A stretch of DNA of 64,000 nucleotides, from the NCBI GenBank assembly GCA_016795205.1, contig JAEUHZ010000033.1, positions 1 through 64,000 on the forward strand, read 5' to 3'. Origin of the DNA: Planctomycetota bacterium. GTDB lineage: Bacteria > Planctomycetota > UBA1135 > GCA-002686595. Below, piece by piece: positions 40,324 to 53,253 of this stretch. Positions within the stretch are counted from its first letter, which is position 1, and every line of letters starts with the position of its first letter. A program made the translations under genes and the position numbers. The notes under the pieces were generated by a model. The model ran no database searches. It saw only the letters and a list, made by a program, of their open reading frames with translations, and was not told the DNA's origin.

Positions 40324-42093
40324 CTAGAAGTGGCCGACCTGGAACTTGCGCCGCAGACGGCCGCGAACCCAGATGGCCGCGACGTTCAAGACGACGATCA
40401 ACGCGATGAGCAGCAGGGTGGTGGTGTAGACCATGGGCTTCGCAGCCTCGCTGTTCTGGCTCTGGAACCCGAGGTCGTAGATGTGGAAGCCCAGGTGCAT
40501 GAAGCTGCGCTCGGGGTGCACCGACAGGAACGGGAACGCGGAGGACAGCTCGACGGGCAGCTCGGGGGCCAGCTTCACGGCCCCGACCAGCATGAGCGGA
40601 GCGACCTCGCCGGCCCCGCGCGCGATGGCCAGGATCATGCCCGTCATGACGCCCGGCATGGCGCGCGGCAGCACGATGCGGCGGATCGTCTGCCACTTCG
40701 TCGCGCCGCAGGCGTAGGAGCCCTCGCGCATCGAGCCCGGCACGGCCGCCAGGGCCTCCTCGGTGGCCACGATCACGACCGGGAGCGTCAGGAGCGCCAG
40801 CGTGAAGCTGGCCCACATCAGGCCGCCGCGTCCGTAGGTCGGGTTCGGCAGGCGCTCGGCGTGGAACAGGTCGTCGATCGTCGCGCCGACGATGTAGCAG
40901 AAGAACCCCAGGCCGAAGACGCCGAAAACGATGCTCGGGACGCCGGCCAGGTTGTTCACTGCGATGCGCACCCCGCTCACGAGCAGACCCTGCTTGGCGT
41001 ACTCGCGCAGGTAGAGCGCGGCCAGCACGCCGAAGGGCACGACGAGCAGCGACATCAGCAGGGTCATGACGACGGTGCCGAAGATCGCCGGGAAGACACC
41101 GCCCTCGCTGTTGGCCTCACGCGGCTCCGCGGCCAGGAACTCCGCCCAGCGCGAGAAGTACACGCCGGCCCGCTCGGCCCACGAGAGCTGGTTCGCCGGG
41201 TAGGCGCGCACGATCTCCGCGACCTTCATCTCGACCGTCTGGCCGTCGGCCGTCCCGAACACGATCAGGAAGCGGTCGTTCTCCTGGTTCAGCGCGCGGA
41301 TCTCGCCCTCGATCTGGGTGAACCGCGCGCGCAGCGCGGCCTCCTCGCGCCGTCCAGCCGCCTCCGCGGCGGCGTACGCGGGGCTCGTGCGGCCCTCGCG
41401 GAGCTCGATCCGGCGCAGCGCCAGCCGCGCCGCTTCGAGCTCGGCGTTCACGGCTCCGATCGCGTGCGTCTCGAGCTCGCGCACGCGTGCCTGTCGTTGG
41501 CGACAGGCGGCGTGATGGTCCTGGAAGCGCGCCCAGGCCTCGGCCGCGCCGCGCCCCACGCTCTCTGCACCGATCCGGAACTCGCTGGGCTCGCCGTAGA
41601 AGCGACCCCAGGCCAAGCGCTCGACGACGATGGCCCACTCCGGCCGCGCGCGCGCCGCGACCTCGAAGTCGCTGACCCACGTGAAGTGCGTGCCCGAGAC
41701 GTCGAAGTTCCCCGTGCGCAACATCTCGCGCACGCTCTCGCCATCCTGGGTCTCGACGGCGGCCTGCGCCTGCGCGCGCTGCGCCTCGGGCAGCCGCTCG
41801 AACGCCATCGCTTCGGGACGGTAGGTCTCGCGGACCGCCACCTCGCCGAGCAGGATCCGACCGTCGACCGTTGCGATGCGCCACGCCGCTGCGGGCCAGA
41901 ACGTCGAGGTGCCCTGGTGCACGACCAGCGCGAGCAGGCCCACGATCATCACCAGCGCGGTGGCGAGCGCTCCGCCCGTGAGCCACAGCATCGGCTCGCC
42001 GAACGCGCCGATCGACGTCGGGCGGCGGCCCGGACGCCGGCGGGGGGCCGACTCGGGAACCTGTGCGGCGGGCTTCTCCGCGGTGAGCGTCAC
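40324..42093 (-). CDS. pstA: Phosphate ABC transporter permease PstA, long form
   Basis: This permease has 589 residues, about twice the classic PstA length. After a basic N-terminus and one helix (LATALVMIVGLLALVVHQG) comes an extra extracytoplasmic region to about residue 335. It includes a likely coiled coil (RVRELETHAIGAVNAELEAA). The last 250 residues are a normal PstA membrane domain with the ABC-coupling EAA loop: ALAAVPGSMREGSYACGATK. Long PstA forms of this kind are known in several Proteobacteria. The start is GTG 42091-42093, overlapping the pstC stop as GTGA, which fits tightly coupled translation. Confidence 0.93.
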   Translation of the reverse strand: MTLTAEKPAAQVPESAPRRRPGRRPTSIGAFGEPMLWLTGGALATALVMIVGLLALVVHQGTSTFWPAAAWRIATVDGRILLGEVAVRETYRPEAMAFERLPEAQRAQAQAAVETQDGESVREMLRTGNFDVSGTHFTWVSDFEVAARARPEWAIVVERLAWGRFYGEPSEFRIGAESVGRGAAEAWARFQDHHAACRQRQARVRELETHAIGAVNAELEAARLALRRIELREGRTSPAYAAAEAAGRREEAALRARFTQIEGEIRALNQENDRFLIVFGTADGQTVEMKVAEIVRAYPANQLSWAERAGVYFSRWAEFLAAEPREANSEGGVFPAIFGTVVMTLLMSLLVVPFGVLAALYLREYAKQGLLVSGVRIAVNNLAGVPSIVFGVFGLGFFCYIVGATIDDLFHAERLPNPTYGRGGLMWASFTLALLTLPVVIVATEEALAAVPGSMREGSYACGATKWQTIRRIVLPRAMPGVMTGMILAIARGAGEVAPLMLVGAVKLAPELPVELSSAFPFLSVHPERSFMHLGFHIYDLGFQSQNSEAAKPMVYTTTLLLIALIVVLNVAAIWVRGRLRRKFQVGHF

Positions 42094-44687
42094 AGTTGGT
42101 AGGCCCGCTTGCGGAAGCGCTGGCGCACGACCTCGGCCACGGTGTTCAGCGCGAACGTCATGGCGAAGAGGCACAGCGCCGCCAGGAACAGGGTGCGGTA
42201 GTGCGTGCTGTTCTTGACGGCCTCCGGCAGCTCGACGGCGATGTTGGCCGAGAGCGTTCGGAACCCGTCGAAGACGTTCCAGCTCATGACCGGCGTGTTG
42301 CCGGTGGCCATGAGCACGATCATGGTCTCCCCCACCGCACGGCCGAGCCCCACCATGACCGCGGAGAACAGCCCGCTCATGGCGGTCGGGATCACGATGC
42401 GGACCGCGGTCTGCCAGGGGGTCGCGCCCGAGCCCAGCGACGCGAGCCGCAGGTGCCCTGGCACCGAGGTCAGCGCGTCCTCGGCCAGCGTGTAGATGAT
42501 GGGGACGATCGCGAACCCCATGACGAAGCCAACGATCATCGCGTTGCGCTGGACGTATGTGTCGAGCACGCCGCCACGCGGGTCGTAGCCGGCGGATTCG
42601 AGTCCCAGGGCGGCGATGGCGGCGATCCCCAGCACGCCGGCCGTGACGATCAGGAAGCGCAGGAACTCGAAGCGGCTGGCTGCGGGTTGGGACCAGCCGC
42701 GCTGCAGGGAGCGCCACCAGGGATCGACGAAGCGCGTCGCGAGGAACACCGCAGCCAAGGCCGCAGCCGGGATCAGCAGCATCAGCCAGCCGCCGAACGC
42801 CCGCCCCGTGCTCCCGTGGAGCCACTGCGGGAGGTCGCCGCCGAACAGCAGGCGCTCCGCGGCCGGGCCCACCCGCCAGGCGAGCGCCACGCCCAGCGGC
42901 AAGGCCAGCGCGATGGCCGCGAAGCGCGGCGTGCCCGACCACTGGACGTAGAGCCGTGCGGGCAGCAGCGACCACAGGCGCGCACCCAGGAGCAGCGCCA
43001 GCGGCACGCAGAAGAAGCAGGCCAGGACCTGTGGCAGGACCCCTTGCACGTAGGGCGCGAAGACGATGGCGGCGAGGAAGCCGAGCACCACGCTGGGGAG
43101 GCTCGCCATGATCTCGACCGTGGATTTCAGCGGCGTGCGCAGGCGCGGATGGAGGAACTCCGAGGTGTAGATCGCCGCGAGCAGCGCCAGGGGCACGCCG
43201 AACAGCATCGAGTAGAACGTGGCCTTCAGCGTGCCGAACACCAGCGGCCACAGGCCGTACTTGGCCTCGAAGTCGTCCGTGCCGCTGGAGCTCTGCCAGA
43301 CGTGCTCCGCCCGCGGGTAGCCCTCGTACCAGACCGGGCGGAACAGCGCCGTCAGCGTCGCCTCGGGATGCAGGAGATCGACGCGCCAGCTCGCGAGCTT
43401 GCCGTCCGCGAAGGCGACCAGCCCGTCGTCCTTGGGCGTGATGAGCACGGCATCGATCGATGGAGCGCCCTCGAGCCGGCTCGTGAAGAGCTGCTTGTCG
43501 CTCGTGACGTAGTGGACCGTGACGTCGCCCTGCGCCGTGCCCGAGACCACGGAGCGTCCGCGCGACGAGGAAGCGATCCAGCGCACGGGTGCGCCCTCCC
43601 CGACCAGCTCGTGGGTGCGTACGAAGCGCTCGCCGTCCGCCGTGCCGGCCTGCGCGGGCTTCGTGCCGAACCAAGCACGCACCCGACCGCGAGAGTCGCC
43701 CACGACCAGGGTCCCGCGGCCGATCAGGAAGGCGACGGCATCCAGCGTGCCCTCGCCCTCGACCAGGTCGAACTCCTCGACCACGACCGCGTTCTCGATG
43801 TCTCGCGCGTCGTAGCGCCGTGCCTGACCGTCGCGCCAGGCGACCAGCAGGCGATCGCCGGCGCCCGCAACCAGGACGCGCTCGGGGGCCAGGCCGTCCG
43901 CGCGCGGCTCCCAGCGCACCTCGTGGGACGCGACGCGCTCCGTCAACTCGCCCGTGAAGACGTTTTCGCGACGCTCGACGCGCGCGAGCCGCAGGGCTCC
44001 CGCCGACTCGTAGGCCAGGACGCGCGTCACGCCGCGCTCTTGCACCGCGTCGACGGCGACGACGGCCGAGCGCGCGCCGATGTCGACGGGCTCGCCGAGC
44101 TCGACGTCCAGGAACTGGGCCCGGTACTGGCCCTCGGGCGTGTGCTCGACGACGCCGCCCTTCCAGGTCGCGCGCTCGCTCCCGGTCATGGCGCGCGCCA
44201 GCTCCGGGTCCTGCGACGGGTCCACGAACTCGGGCCGGAACGAGAAGCGAGCCAGGCGGATCGTCCCGTCTGCGAAGCCTGCCACGTAGCGGCCGCCTTC
44301 GAGGGGCAGCGAGATCGCGGTGGGGCGCGCGCCGCCGAAGGCGTGCTCCTCGCGGAGTCGTTCACCCGTGTCGAGTCGCCAGGCGCGCAGCGTCCCGTCC
44401 GCGGCCAGCGCCCAGGTCAGCACCTGGTACTCGTCGACGTCGGCGGCCAGCGGTCGTTCCCCGGGGGCCGGGGCTGCGGCCAGCGGGCGCGCTCCGCGTT
44501 CCTCGAACTCCGCGCCGCCGAACAAGGGCGCGACGACCCACAGGAGGAAAGCCAGGATCAACGTCACGGCCACGATCGTCCCCAGGCCGCCGATCGAGAT
44601 CAGGAGCCTCGCGGCCCGCTCGGCGACGCGCACGCCGCGGCGCGTCTGGCGGCGCCGTCCTCGGCCGGTGAAGGACTGGGGGCTCAT
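42090..44687 (-). CDS. pstC: Phosphate ABC transporter permease PstC with WD40-like insert
   Basis: The protein has 865 residues against about 320 in E. coli. After one helix (LGTIVAVTLILAFLLWVVAP) an extracytoplasmic region runs from about residue 65 to 460. It contains propeller-like repeats: LAADGTLRAWRLDTGERL, VAGFADGTIRLARFS, LVVGDSRGRVRAWFG and LVAFADGKLASWRVD. The C-terminal 400 residues are the PstC membrane domain, ending with the coupling loop LTSVPGHLRLASLGSGATPW. They contain an enlarged loop around residues 600-680. Similar long PstC proteins exist in Pseudomonas and relatives. The insert may sense phosphate or bind PstS, but this is inference. Confidence 0.92.
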   Translation of the reverse strand: MSPQSFTGRGRRRQTRRGVRVAERAARLLISIGGLGTIVAVTLILAFLLWVVAPLFGGAEFEERGARPLAAAPAPGERPLAADVDEYQVLTWALAADGTLRAWRLDTGERLREEHAFGGARPTAISLPLEGGRYVAGFADGTIRLARFSFRPEFVDPSQDPELARAMTGSERATWKGGVVEHTPEGQYRAQFLDVELGEPVDIGARSAVVAVDAVQERGVTRVLAYESAGALRLARVERRENVFTGELTERVASHEVRWEPRADGLAPERVLVAGAGDRLLVAWRDGQARRYDARDIENAVVVEEFDLVEGEGTLDAVAFLIGRGTLVVGDSRGRVRAWFGTKPAQAGTADGERFVRTHELVGEGAPVRWIASSSRGRSVVSGTAQGDVTVHYVTSDKQLFTSRLEGAPSIDAVLITPKDDGLVAFADGKLASWRVDLLHPEATLTALFRPVWYEGYPRAEHVWQSSSGTDDFEAKYGLWPLVFGTLKATFYSMLFGVPLALLAAIYTSEFLHPRLRTPLKSTVEIMASLPSVVLGFLAAIVFAPYVQGVLPQVLACFFCVPLALLLGARLWSLLPARLYVQWSGTPRFAAIALALPLGVALAWRVGPAAERLLFGGDLPQWLHGSTGRAFGGWLMLLIPAAALAAVFLATRFVDPWWRSLQRGWSQPAASRFEFLRFLIVTAGVLGIAAIAALGLESAGYDPRGGVLDTYVQRNAMIVGFVMGFAIVPIIYTLAEDALTSVPGHLRLASLGSGATPWQTAVRIVIPTAMSGLFSAVMVGLGRAVGETMIVLMATGNTPVMSWNVFDGFRTLSANIAVELPEAVKNSTHYRTLFLAALCLFAMTFALNTVAEVVRQRFRKRAYQL

Positions 44688-44706
44688 CCCGGGGAACTCG
44701 ATTCCG

Positions 44707-44751
44707 TGGCGCGGGTCGGGGAGGGGGGGCGATCCACCCCGACCCGCGCCA
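44707..44751 (-). terminator. Perfect 15-bp hairpin between pstS and pstC
   Basis: Bases 44707-44721 and 44737-44751 are exact inverted copies (TGGCGCGGGTCGGGG on the + strand), separated by 15 bases. It lies 27 bases beyond the pstS stop and 19 bases before the pstC start. No T-tract follows on the minus strand, so partial termination or 3' stabilisation of pstS mRNA is more likely than a full stop. Confidence 0.65.
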
Positions 44752-44778
44752 GAAATGCAGCCGCGCAGGGCGCGGCGC

Positions 44779-45798
44779 TCAGCGCTCGGCCGACGCCGGG
44801 ACGGCGGCGACCGCCTTCAGGCCGATCGACTTCAGCGCGTTGTCGACCAGCTTGGCCGTCAGCGGGTAGTAGCCGTCCTTGATCACGTCCTCCTGGCCCT
44901 GCTTCGACAGCATGTAGCGCACGAACTCGCGGCGCAGGGGATCGATCTCGGTGCCCGGCTTGTAGTTCACGTAGACGTAGAGGAAGCGCGCCAGGGGATA
45001 GTCGCCGGAGTACGCATTCTCGGGCGTGGCCGCGACCGTCGCGCTCTTCGCGTCCGCGGCCAGCGGCACGGCGCGCACGTCGGCCGTCATGTAGCCGATA
45101 CCGCTGTAGCCGATGGCGTACTTGTCCGCGGCGACGCCTTGGACCACGGAGCTCGATCCGGGCTGCTCCTTGACGGAGTCCTTGAAGTCGCCCTTGAAGA
45201 GCGCGTGCTCCTTGAAGTAGCCGTACGTCCCCGAGGCGCTGTTGCGGCCGTAGAGGCTGATCGGCTTGTCGGCCCACTCGCCGGCCAGACCGAGCTGGCC
45301 CCAGGTGGTGATGTCCTTGTCGAAGCCGCCCTTGCGGGTCTTCGAGAAGACGGCGTCGACTTGCTGCATCGTGAGGCTCGCGATCGGGTTGTCCTTGTGG
45401 ACGTACACGGCGAGCATGTCGATCGAGGTCGGGATCGCGGTGGGCTTGTAGCCGTACTTCTTCTCGAAGTCGTCGATCTCCTTCTGCTTCATCTCGCGGC
45501 TCATCGGCCCGAACGTCGCCGTGCCCTCGATGAGCGCGGGCGGGGCGGTCGAGGAGCCCTTGCCCTCGATCTCGATCGAGACGGCCGGGTACTGCTTCTT
45601 GAAGCCCTCGGCCCACAGCGTCATCAGGTTGTTCAGCGTGTCGGAGCCGATGCTCTTCACGTTGCCGGAGACGCCTGCGATGGGCGCGTAGGGCGCGATC
45701 TTCGGATCGACCCTGACCGCCTGTGCGGCAGCGGCCGTGGCGAGGAACGAGGCAGCGACGCTCGCGGCGAGCGTGCGCAGGGTGAGGTTCAGTTGCAT
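44779..45798 (-). CDS. pstS: Periplasmic phosphate-binding protein
   Basis: This 339-residue protein has a signal peptide (MQLNLTLRTLAASVAASFLA, cut after AAAA) and captures phosphate for PstCAB. Family motifs are SIGSDTLNNLMTLWAEGFKK, IEGKGSSTAPPALIEGTA, FGPMSREMKQKEIDDFEK, YGRNSASGTYGYFKEHAL and QGVAADKYAIGYSGIGYM. It is the first gene of pstSCAB on the minus strand. A likely stabilising hairpin follows it, as expected for a binding protein needed in excess. The start is ATG 45796-45798. No clear Pho box was found directly upstream. Confidence 0.95.
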   Translation of the reverse strand: MQLNLTLRTLAASVAASFLATAAAAQAVRVDPKIAPYAPIAGVSGNVKSIGSDTLNNLMTLWAEGFKKQYPAVSIEIEGKGSSTAPPALIEGTATFGPMSREMKQKEIDDFEKKYGYKPTAIPTSIDMLAVYVHKDNPIASLTMQQVDAVFSKTRKGGFDKDITTWGQLGLAGEWADKPISLYGRNSASGTYGYFKEHALFKGDFKDSVKEQPGSSSVVQGVAADKYAIGYSGIGYMTADVRAVPLAADAKSATVAATPENAYSGDYPLARFLYVYVNYKPGTEIDPLRREFVRYMLSKQGQEDVIKDGYYPLTAKLVDNALKSIGLKAVAAVPASAER

Positions 45799-46227
45799 GC
45801 GCGAAATCCTCCGTGCAGGGACGGGGGTCGGGCCGACCGCTGGGTCGGCGGGGAGCGAGTACCACCAGGACGAGACACCGATAGGAGAGCCGCGCTCGAT
45901 GAAGACGCCGTGAAGAGCCAGCCAAGATCGAGACCCCAGCCCGCCCGCCTGGCCGCCATCGCCAGACGCACGCATAAAGCCAAACGCCACAATGGCTTGA
46001 GACCAGCCACTTGCCCGCCGTAGCGGCATCCTACGCCTGCCTGGCTGAGGGATCCCGTGGGACCGCTTGCCGCGCAGTGATCGCCTGCGCATCCGGGGGC
46101 GCGGCGGCAGAGATCCAGCCCAGGGGCGACCACAAGTGGAGATCACACAGCGTCCAGATGGACCCGAACCTACCCTGAAGCAATTCCACCGAGGCAGTCT
46201 GGCGCTAGATGGCATTTAGACTATCCA

Positions 46228-46243
46228 TGTCATCCACTTGACA
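46228..46243. promoter_or_regulatory. Inverted repeat TGTCA-N6-TGACA (operator or Pho-box-like site)
   Basis: TGTCA (46228-46232) and TGACA (46239-46243) are perfect inverted arms. The first arm with its next base also matches half of a Pho box (TGTCAT), while the second half fits poorly. It is about 430 bases from pstS and 600 from actA, within the low-GC part of the region. Confidence 0.25.
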
Positions 46244-46671
46244 CCCAGTGGGGCATTACCGGCCCGAACTGGGTCTCGTTCCACCCCGCGCCCCTCGACC
46301 GACGGCTCTCGACCTCGAGCAGTCGGTTCGCTCGCGGGCCTCGTGCTCCGCACCCGAGCGGCCGACACGGGCTGAGCCGGTCGCATCGACAAGGCCTCGG
46401 TCGGCTGCGGAGCCTGGGTGGCGGACTGGGGCGCGCCCAGCCTCGGGCAATCACCGTCCCCCGGAGTCCGGCGGCTGATGCGCGAGGTGGTCAGCGCGGA
46501 TCGCTCCGGGAGCGAGCCGCCGCACGCTGCTGGGCTCGCGCCTCACCTGACGTGCGCGGAAGATCGCGGGCGAGGCGCCTCCACTCCGGGTCCGGATCTC
46601 CTCAGGGCGCAGCGTGGTTTCCGAAGGTGCGCCGTGCTGCGAGCTTGCGTCCACGGAGGGGTGCCGTTTGC

Positions 46672-46700
46672 TTGCCGTGAACAGGGGGAAGCCCTATACC
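46672..46700 (+). promoter_or_regulatory. Candidate sigma-70-type promoter for the act-cox operon
   Basis: TTGCCG (46672-46677) and TATACC (46695-46700) are separated by exactly 17 bases; each matches the consensus at four of six positions. The start of actA is about 145 bases downstream, leaving room for an untranslated leader. Confidence 0.4.
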
Positions 46701-46844
46701 TTTCGCCTCGTTGGCGCGGCGGAAGACCTCGGCGAGCCCCCTCGCCGCGAGCCTCCGCCGCGCCGCTGAAACCACCCGGCAGGCGCGCCGCGAGCAGCAC
46801 GCCGCCCCCCACGTTCAGGCGCTCCCGCGGCGCCGCGACCCGGC

Positions 46845-47503
46845 ATGGCGCAGATCTTCCACCCGAGCTTCAACACCCTCTCGAAGGCTTCGGTCGTCGC
46901 GGCGGTCTTGCTGCTCGGATCCGTCGGCCTCGCCACCCTGCACGCGAACCGCACGTCGATCGTGACCGACGTCGAGGTGCCGAAGATCCAGCCGGTGCCG
47001 TTCAGCCACGACCACCACGTCGGCGGGCTGGGCATCGATTGCCGTTACTGCCACGCGTCCGTCGAGGAGGCCGCTTCCGCCGGCCTGCCCTCGACGAAGA
47101 CCTGCATGAGCTGCCACTCGCAGATCTGGACGAACGCCGAGATGCTCGAGCCGGTCCGCGCCAGCTATCGCGACGACACGTCCATCGAGTGGATCCGGGT
47201 CCACGACCTGCCCGAGTTCGTCTACTTCAACCACAGCATCCACGTCGCGAAGGGCATCGGCTGTGAGAGCTGCCACGGCCGCGTCGACCAGATGCCGCTC
47301 ATGTGGAAGAAGGAGACGCTGAACATGGAGTGGTGCCTCGCCTGCCACCGGGCGCCCGAGAAGTTCCTGCGCCCGCGCTCGAAGGTCTTCGAGATGGGCT
47401 GGGACCCGCAGAAGGCACTGGGCAAGTCCCAGGCGGAGCTCGGCGCCGAGCTCAAGGCCGAGTACCAAGTCCAGAGCCTGACGAACTGCTCCATCTGCCA
47501 CCG

Positions 47504-47507
<4 letters not shown>
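46845..47507 (+). CDS. actA: Alternative complex III pentahaem cytochrome c subunit
   Basis: This 220-residue membrane-anchored cytochrome has one N-terminal helix (SVVAAVLLLGSVGLATLHA). Five CxxCH haem-binding motifs follow: CRYCH, CMSCH, CESCH, CLACH and CSICH. Five haems and the opening PVPFSHDHHVGGLGIDCRY match ActA of alternative complex III, which passes electrons from quinol to cytochrome c or the oxidase. It is the first gene of actABCDEF. Its stop overlaps actB's ATG by four bases (ATGA at 47504). Confidence 0.95.
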
Positions 47508-50554
<3,047 letters not shown>

Positions 50555-50666
50555 TCGCGCGACGAGGACTCGCTCCGCGCGCCGCCCCATCCGAGACCCA
50601 CGAACGAACCGGCCACGGGGCGCGTCGAGCGCTCTCGTGGAGAGCCTCCCCGACCCCACCCGCCCC

Positions 50667-52109
<1,443 letters not shown>

Positions 52110-52110
52110 G

Positions 52111-52653
52111 ATGGCAGCCAAGACGCACAGCCCGATCCACGGCCTGCTGGCCGAGTTCGACAAGCCCGAGGCCCTGGTCGAGGCCGCGCGCCAAGCACGC
52201 GCCGCGGGCTACACCAAGGTCGAGGCCTTCTCGCCCATGCCCATCCACGCGCTCGACGGCGTGCTCGGGCTGAAGAACCGACTGCCGTTCTTCGTGCTGG
52301 CCGGCGGGATCACCGGCATGTTGACGGGCGCCGCGCTCCAGTACTGGACGTCGGTCATCGAATACCCCACCGACATCGGCGGCCGTCCTTGGCTCTCGTG
52401 GCCGGCGTTCGTCGTCCCGATGTTCGAGACGACGATCCTGTTCGCAGCCCTCACGGCGGTGTTCGGGATGCTGATCATGAACGGACTGCCCCAGCCGTAT
52501 CACCCGCTCTTCCACGTCAAGCGCTTCGCCGAGGCGACGCGCAGCCGGTTCTTCTTCCTGATCGAGGCGGAGGATCCGAAGTTCGACCTGCCGTCGGTGC
52601 GCGAGTTCCTCGCCCGCCAGAAGCCGACCTCGATCGAGGAGGTTCCCAACTGA
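52111..52653 (+). CDS. actD: Alternative complex III subunit ActD (DUF3341)
   Basis: This 180-residue protein has the DUF3341 layout. A soluble N-terminal part begins HGLLAEFDKPEALVEAARQA and runs to KVEAFSPMPIHALDGVLGL. Two membrane helices follow (FFVLAGGITGMLTGAALQYW and FETTILFAALTAVFGMLIM). A cytosolic tail ends with EDPKFDLPSVREFL. It belongs to the membrane arm of alternative complex III, and its exact role is unsettled. It starts one base after the actC stop and overlaps the actE ATG as TGATG. Confidence 0.95.
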   Translation: MAAKTHSPIHGLLAEFDKPEALVEAARQARAAGYTKVEAFSPMPIHALDGVLGLKNRLPFFVLAGGITGMLTGAALQYWTSVIEYPTDIGGRPWLSWPAFVVPMFETTILFAALTAVFGMLIMNGLPQPYHPLFHVKRFAEATRSRFFFLIEAEDPKFDLPSVREFLARQKPTSIEEVPN

Positions 52654-53249
52654 TGCGGTCCCGTCCCGTGAATCTCCGGGCCTTCGCGTGGGTCCTCGCG
52701 GCGCTGGCCGCCGGGCCGCTCCTGGTGGGTTGCCGTCAGGACATGCACGATCAACCGCGGCTGAAGCCCTACGGCAAGTCGGGGTTCTTCGCCGACGGGC
52801 GCGCGATGCGCCCGCTCGTCCCGAACACCGTGGCCCGCGGCCGCTTGTTCGAGGACGCACACTTCCACCAAGGCCGGGTCGACGGCAAGGACGCCGAGGC
52901 GTTCCCCCTGGCGATCACGAAGGACGTGCTGGCGCGCGGCCGCGAGCGCTATGGCATCTACTGCATCAACTGCCACGGCACGCTCGGCGACGGGGACGGG
53001 ATGATCGTCTCGCGCGGCATGAAGCGCCCGCCGAGTTATCACATCGATCGCCTGCGCGCGGCTCCCCCAGGCTACTTCTTCGGCGTGATCACGAACGGAT
53101 TCGGCGTCATGTACGACCTCGCCGACCGCATCAAGGCCGAGGACCGCTGGGCCATCGTGGCCTACGTGCGCGCCCTCCAGCAGAGCCAGAACGCGACCCT
53201 CGACGACGTGCCGCCGGCCGAACGCGACCGCCTCCTGCGCGGGGAATGA
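52653..53249 (+). CDS. actE: Alternative complex III monohaem cytochrome c lipoprotein
   Basis: The protein has 198 residues. The signal peptide ends in a lipobox (AAGPLLVGCRQDM), so it is probably lipid-anchored on the periplasmic face. One haem c motif, CINCH, lies in YGIYCINCHGTLGDGDG. A probable axial Met lies in ITNGFGVMYDLADRI. Both match ActE, thought to be an exit point for electrons to the oxidase or a soluble cytochrome. The segment KPYGKSGFFADGRAMRPLVP is typical of the family N-terminus. Confidence 0.95.
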   Translation: MRSRPVNLRAFAWVLAALAAGPLLVGCRQDMHDQPRLKPYGKSGFFADGRAMRPLVPNTVARGRLFEDAHFHQGRVDGKDAEAFPLAITKDVLARGRERYGIYCINCHGTLGDGDGMIVSRGMKRPPSYHIDRLRAAPPGYFFGVITNGFGVMYDLADRIKAEDRWAIVAYVRALQQSQNATLDDVPPAERDRLLRGE

Positions 53250-53253
53250 ACCA

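Larger units (their letters stand above)
45799..46844. other. 1-kb intergenic region between divergent pst and act operons
   Basis: I see no convincing gene on either strand in these 1,046 bases. Open frames present have no family features and poor codon pattern. The stretch at about 45950-46260 is clearly lower in GC than its surroundings and holds an inverted repeat at 46228. A sigma-70-like promoter for the act operon lies at 46672-46700. A small RNA or a decayed gene cannot be excluded. Confidence 0.6.

Noticed and set aside
42090-44687. PstC length explained as a gene fusion error or missed stop codon
   Set aside because: The frame is continuous with normal codon use, and long PstC forms with a similar extracytoplasmic insert are known in other bacteria.
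46418-47266. A 282-codon plus-strand frame reaching from the intergenic region into actA
   Set aside because: It overlaps actA in another frame and its upstream part is Arg/Pro-rich without protein features.
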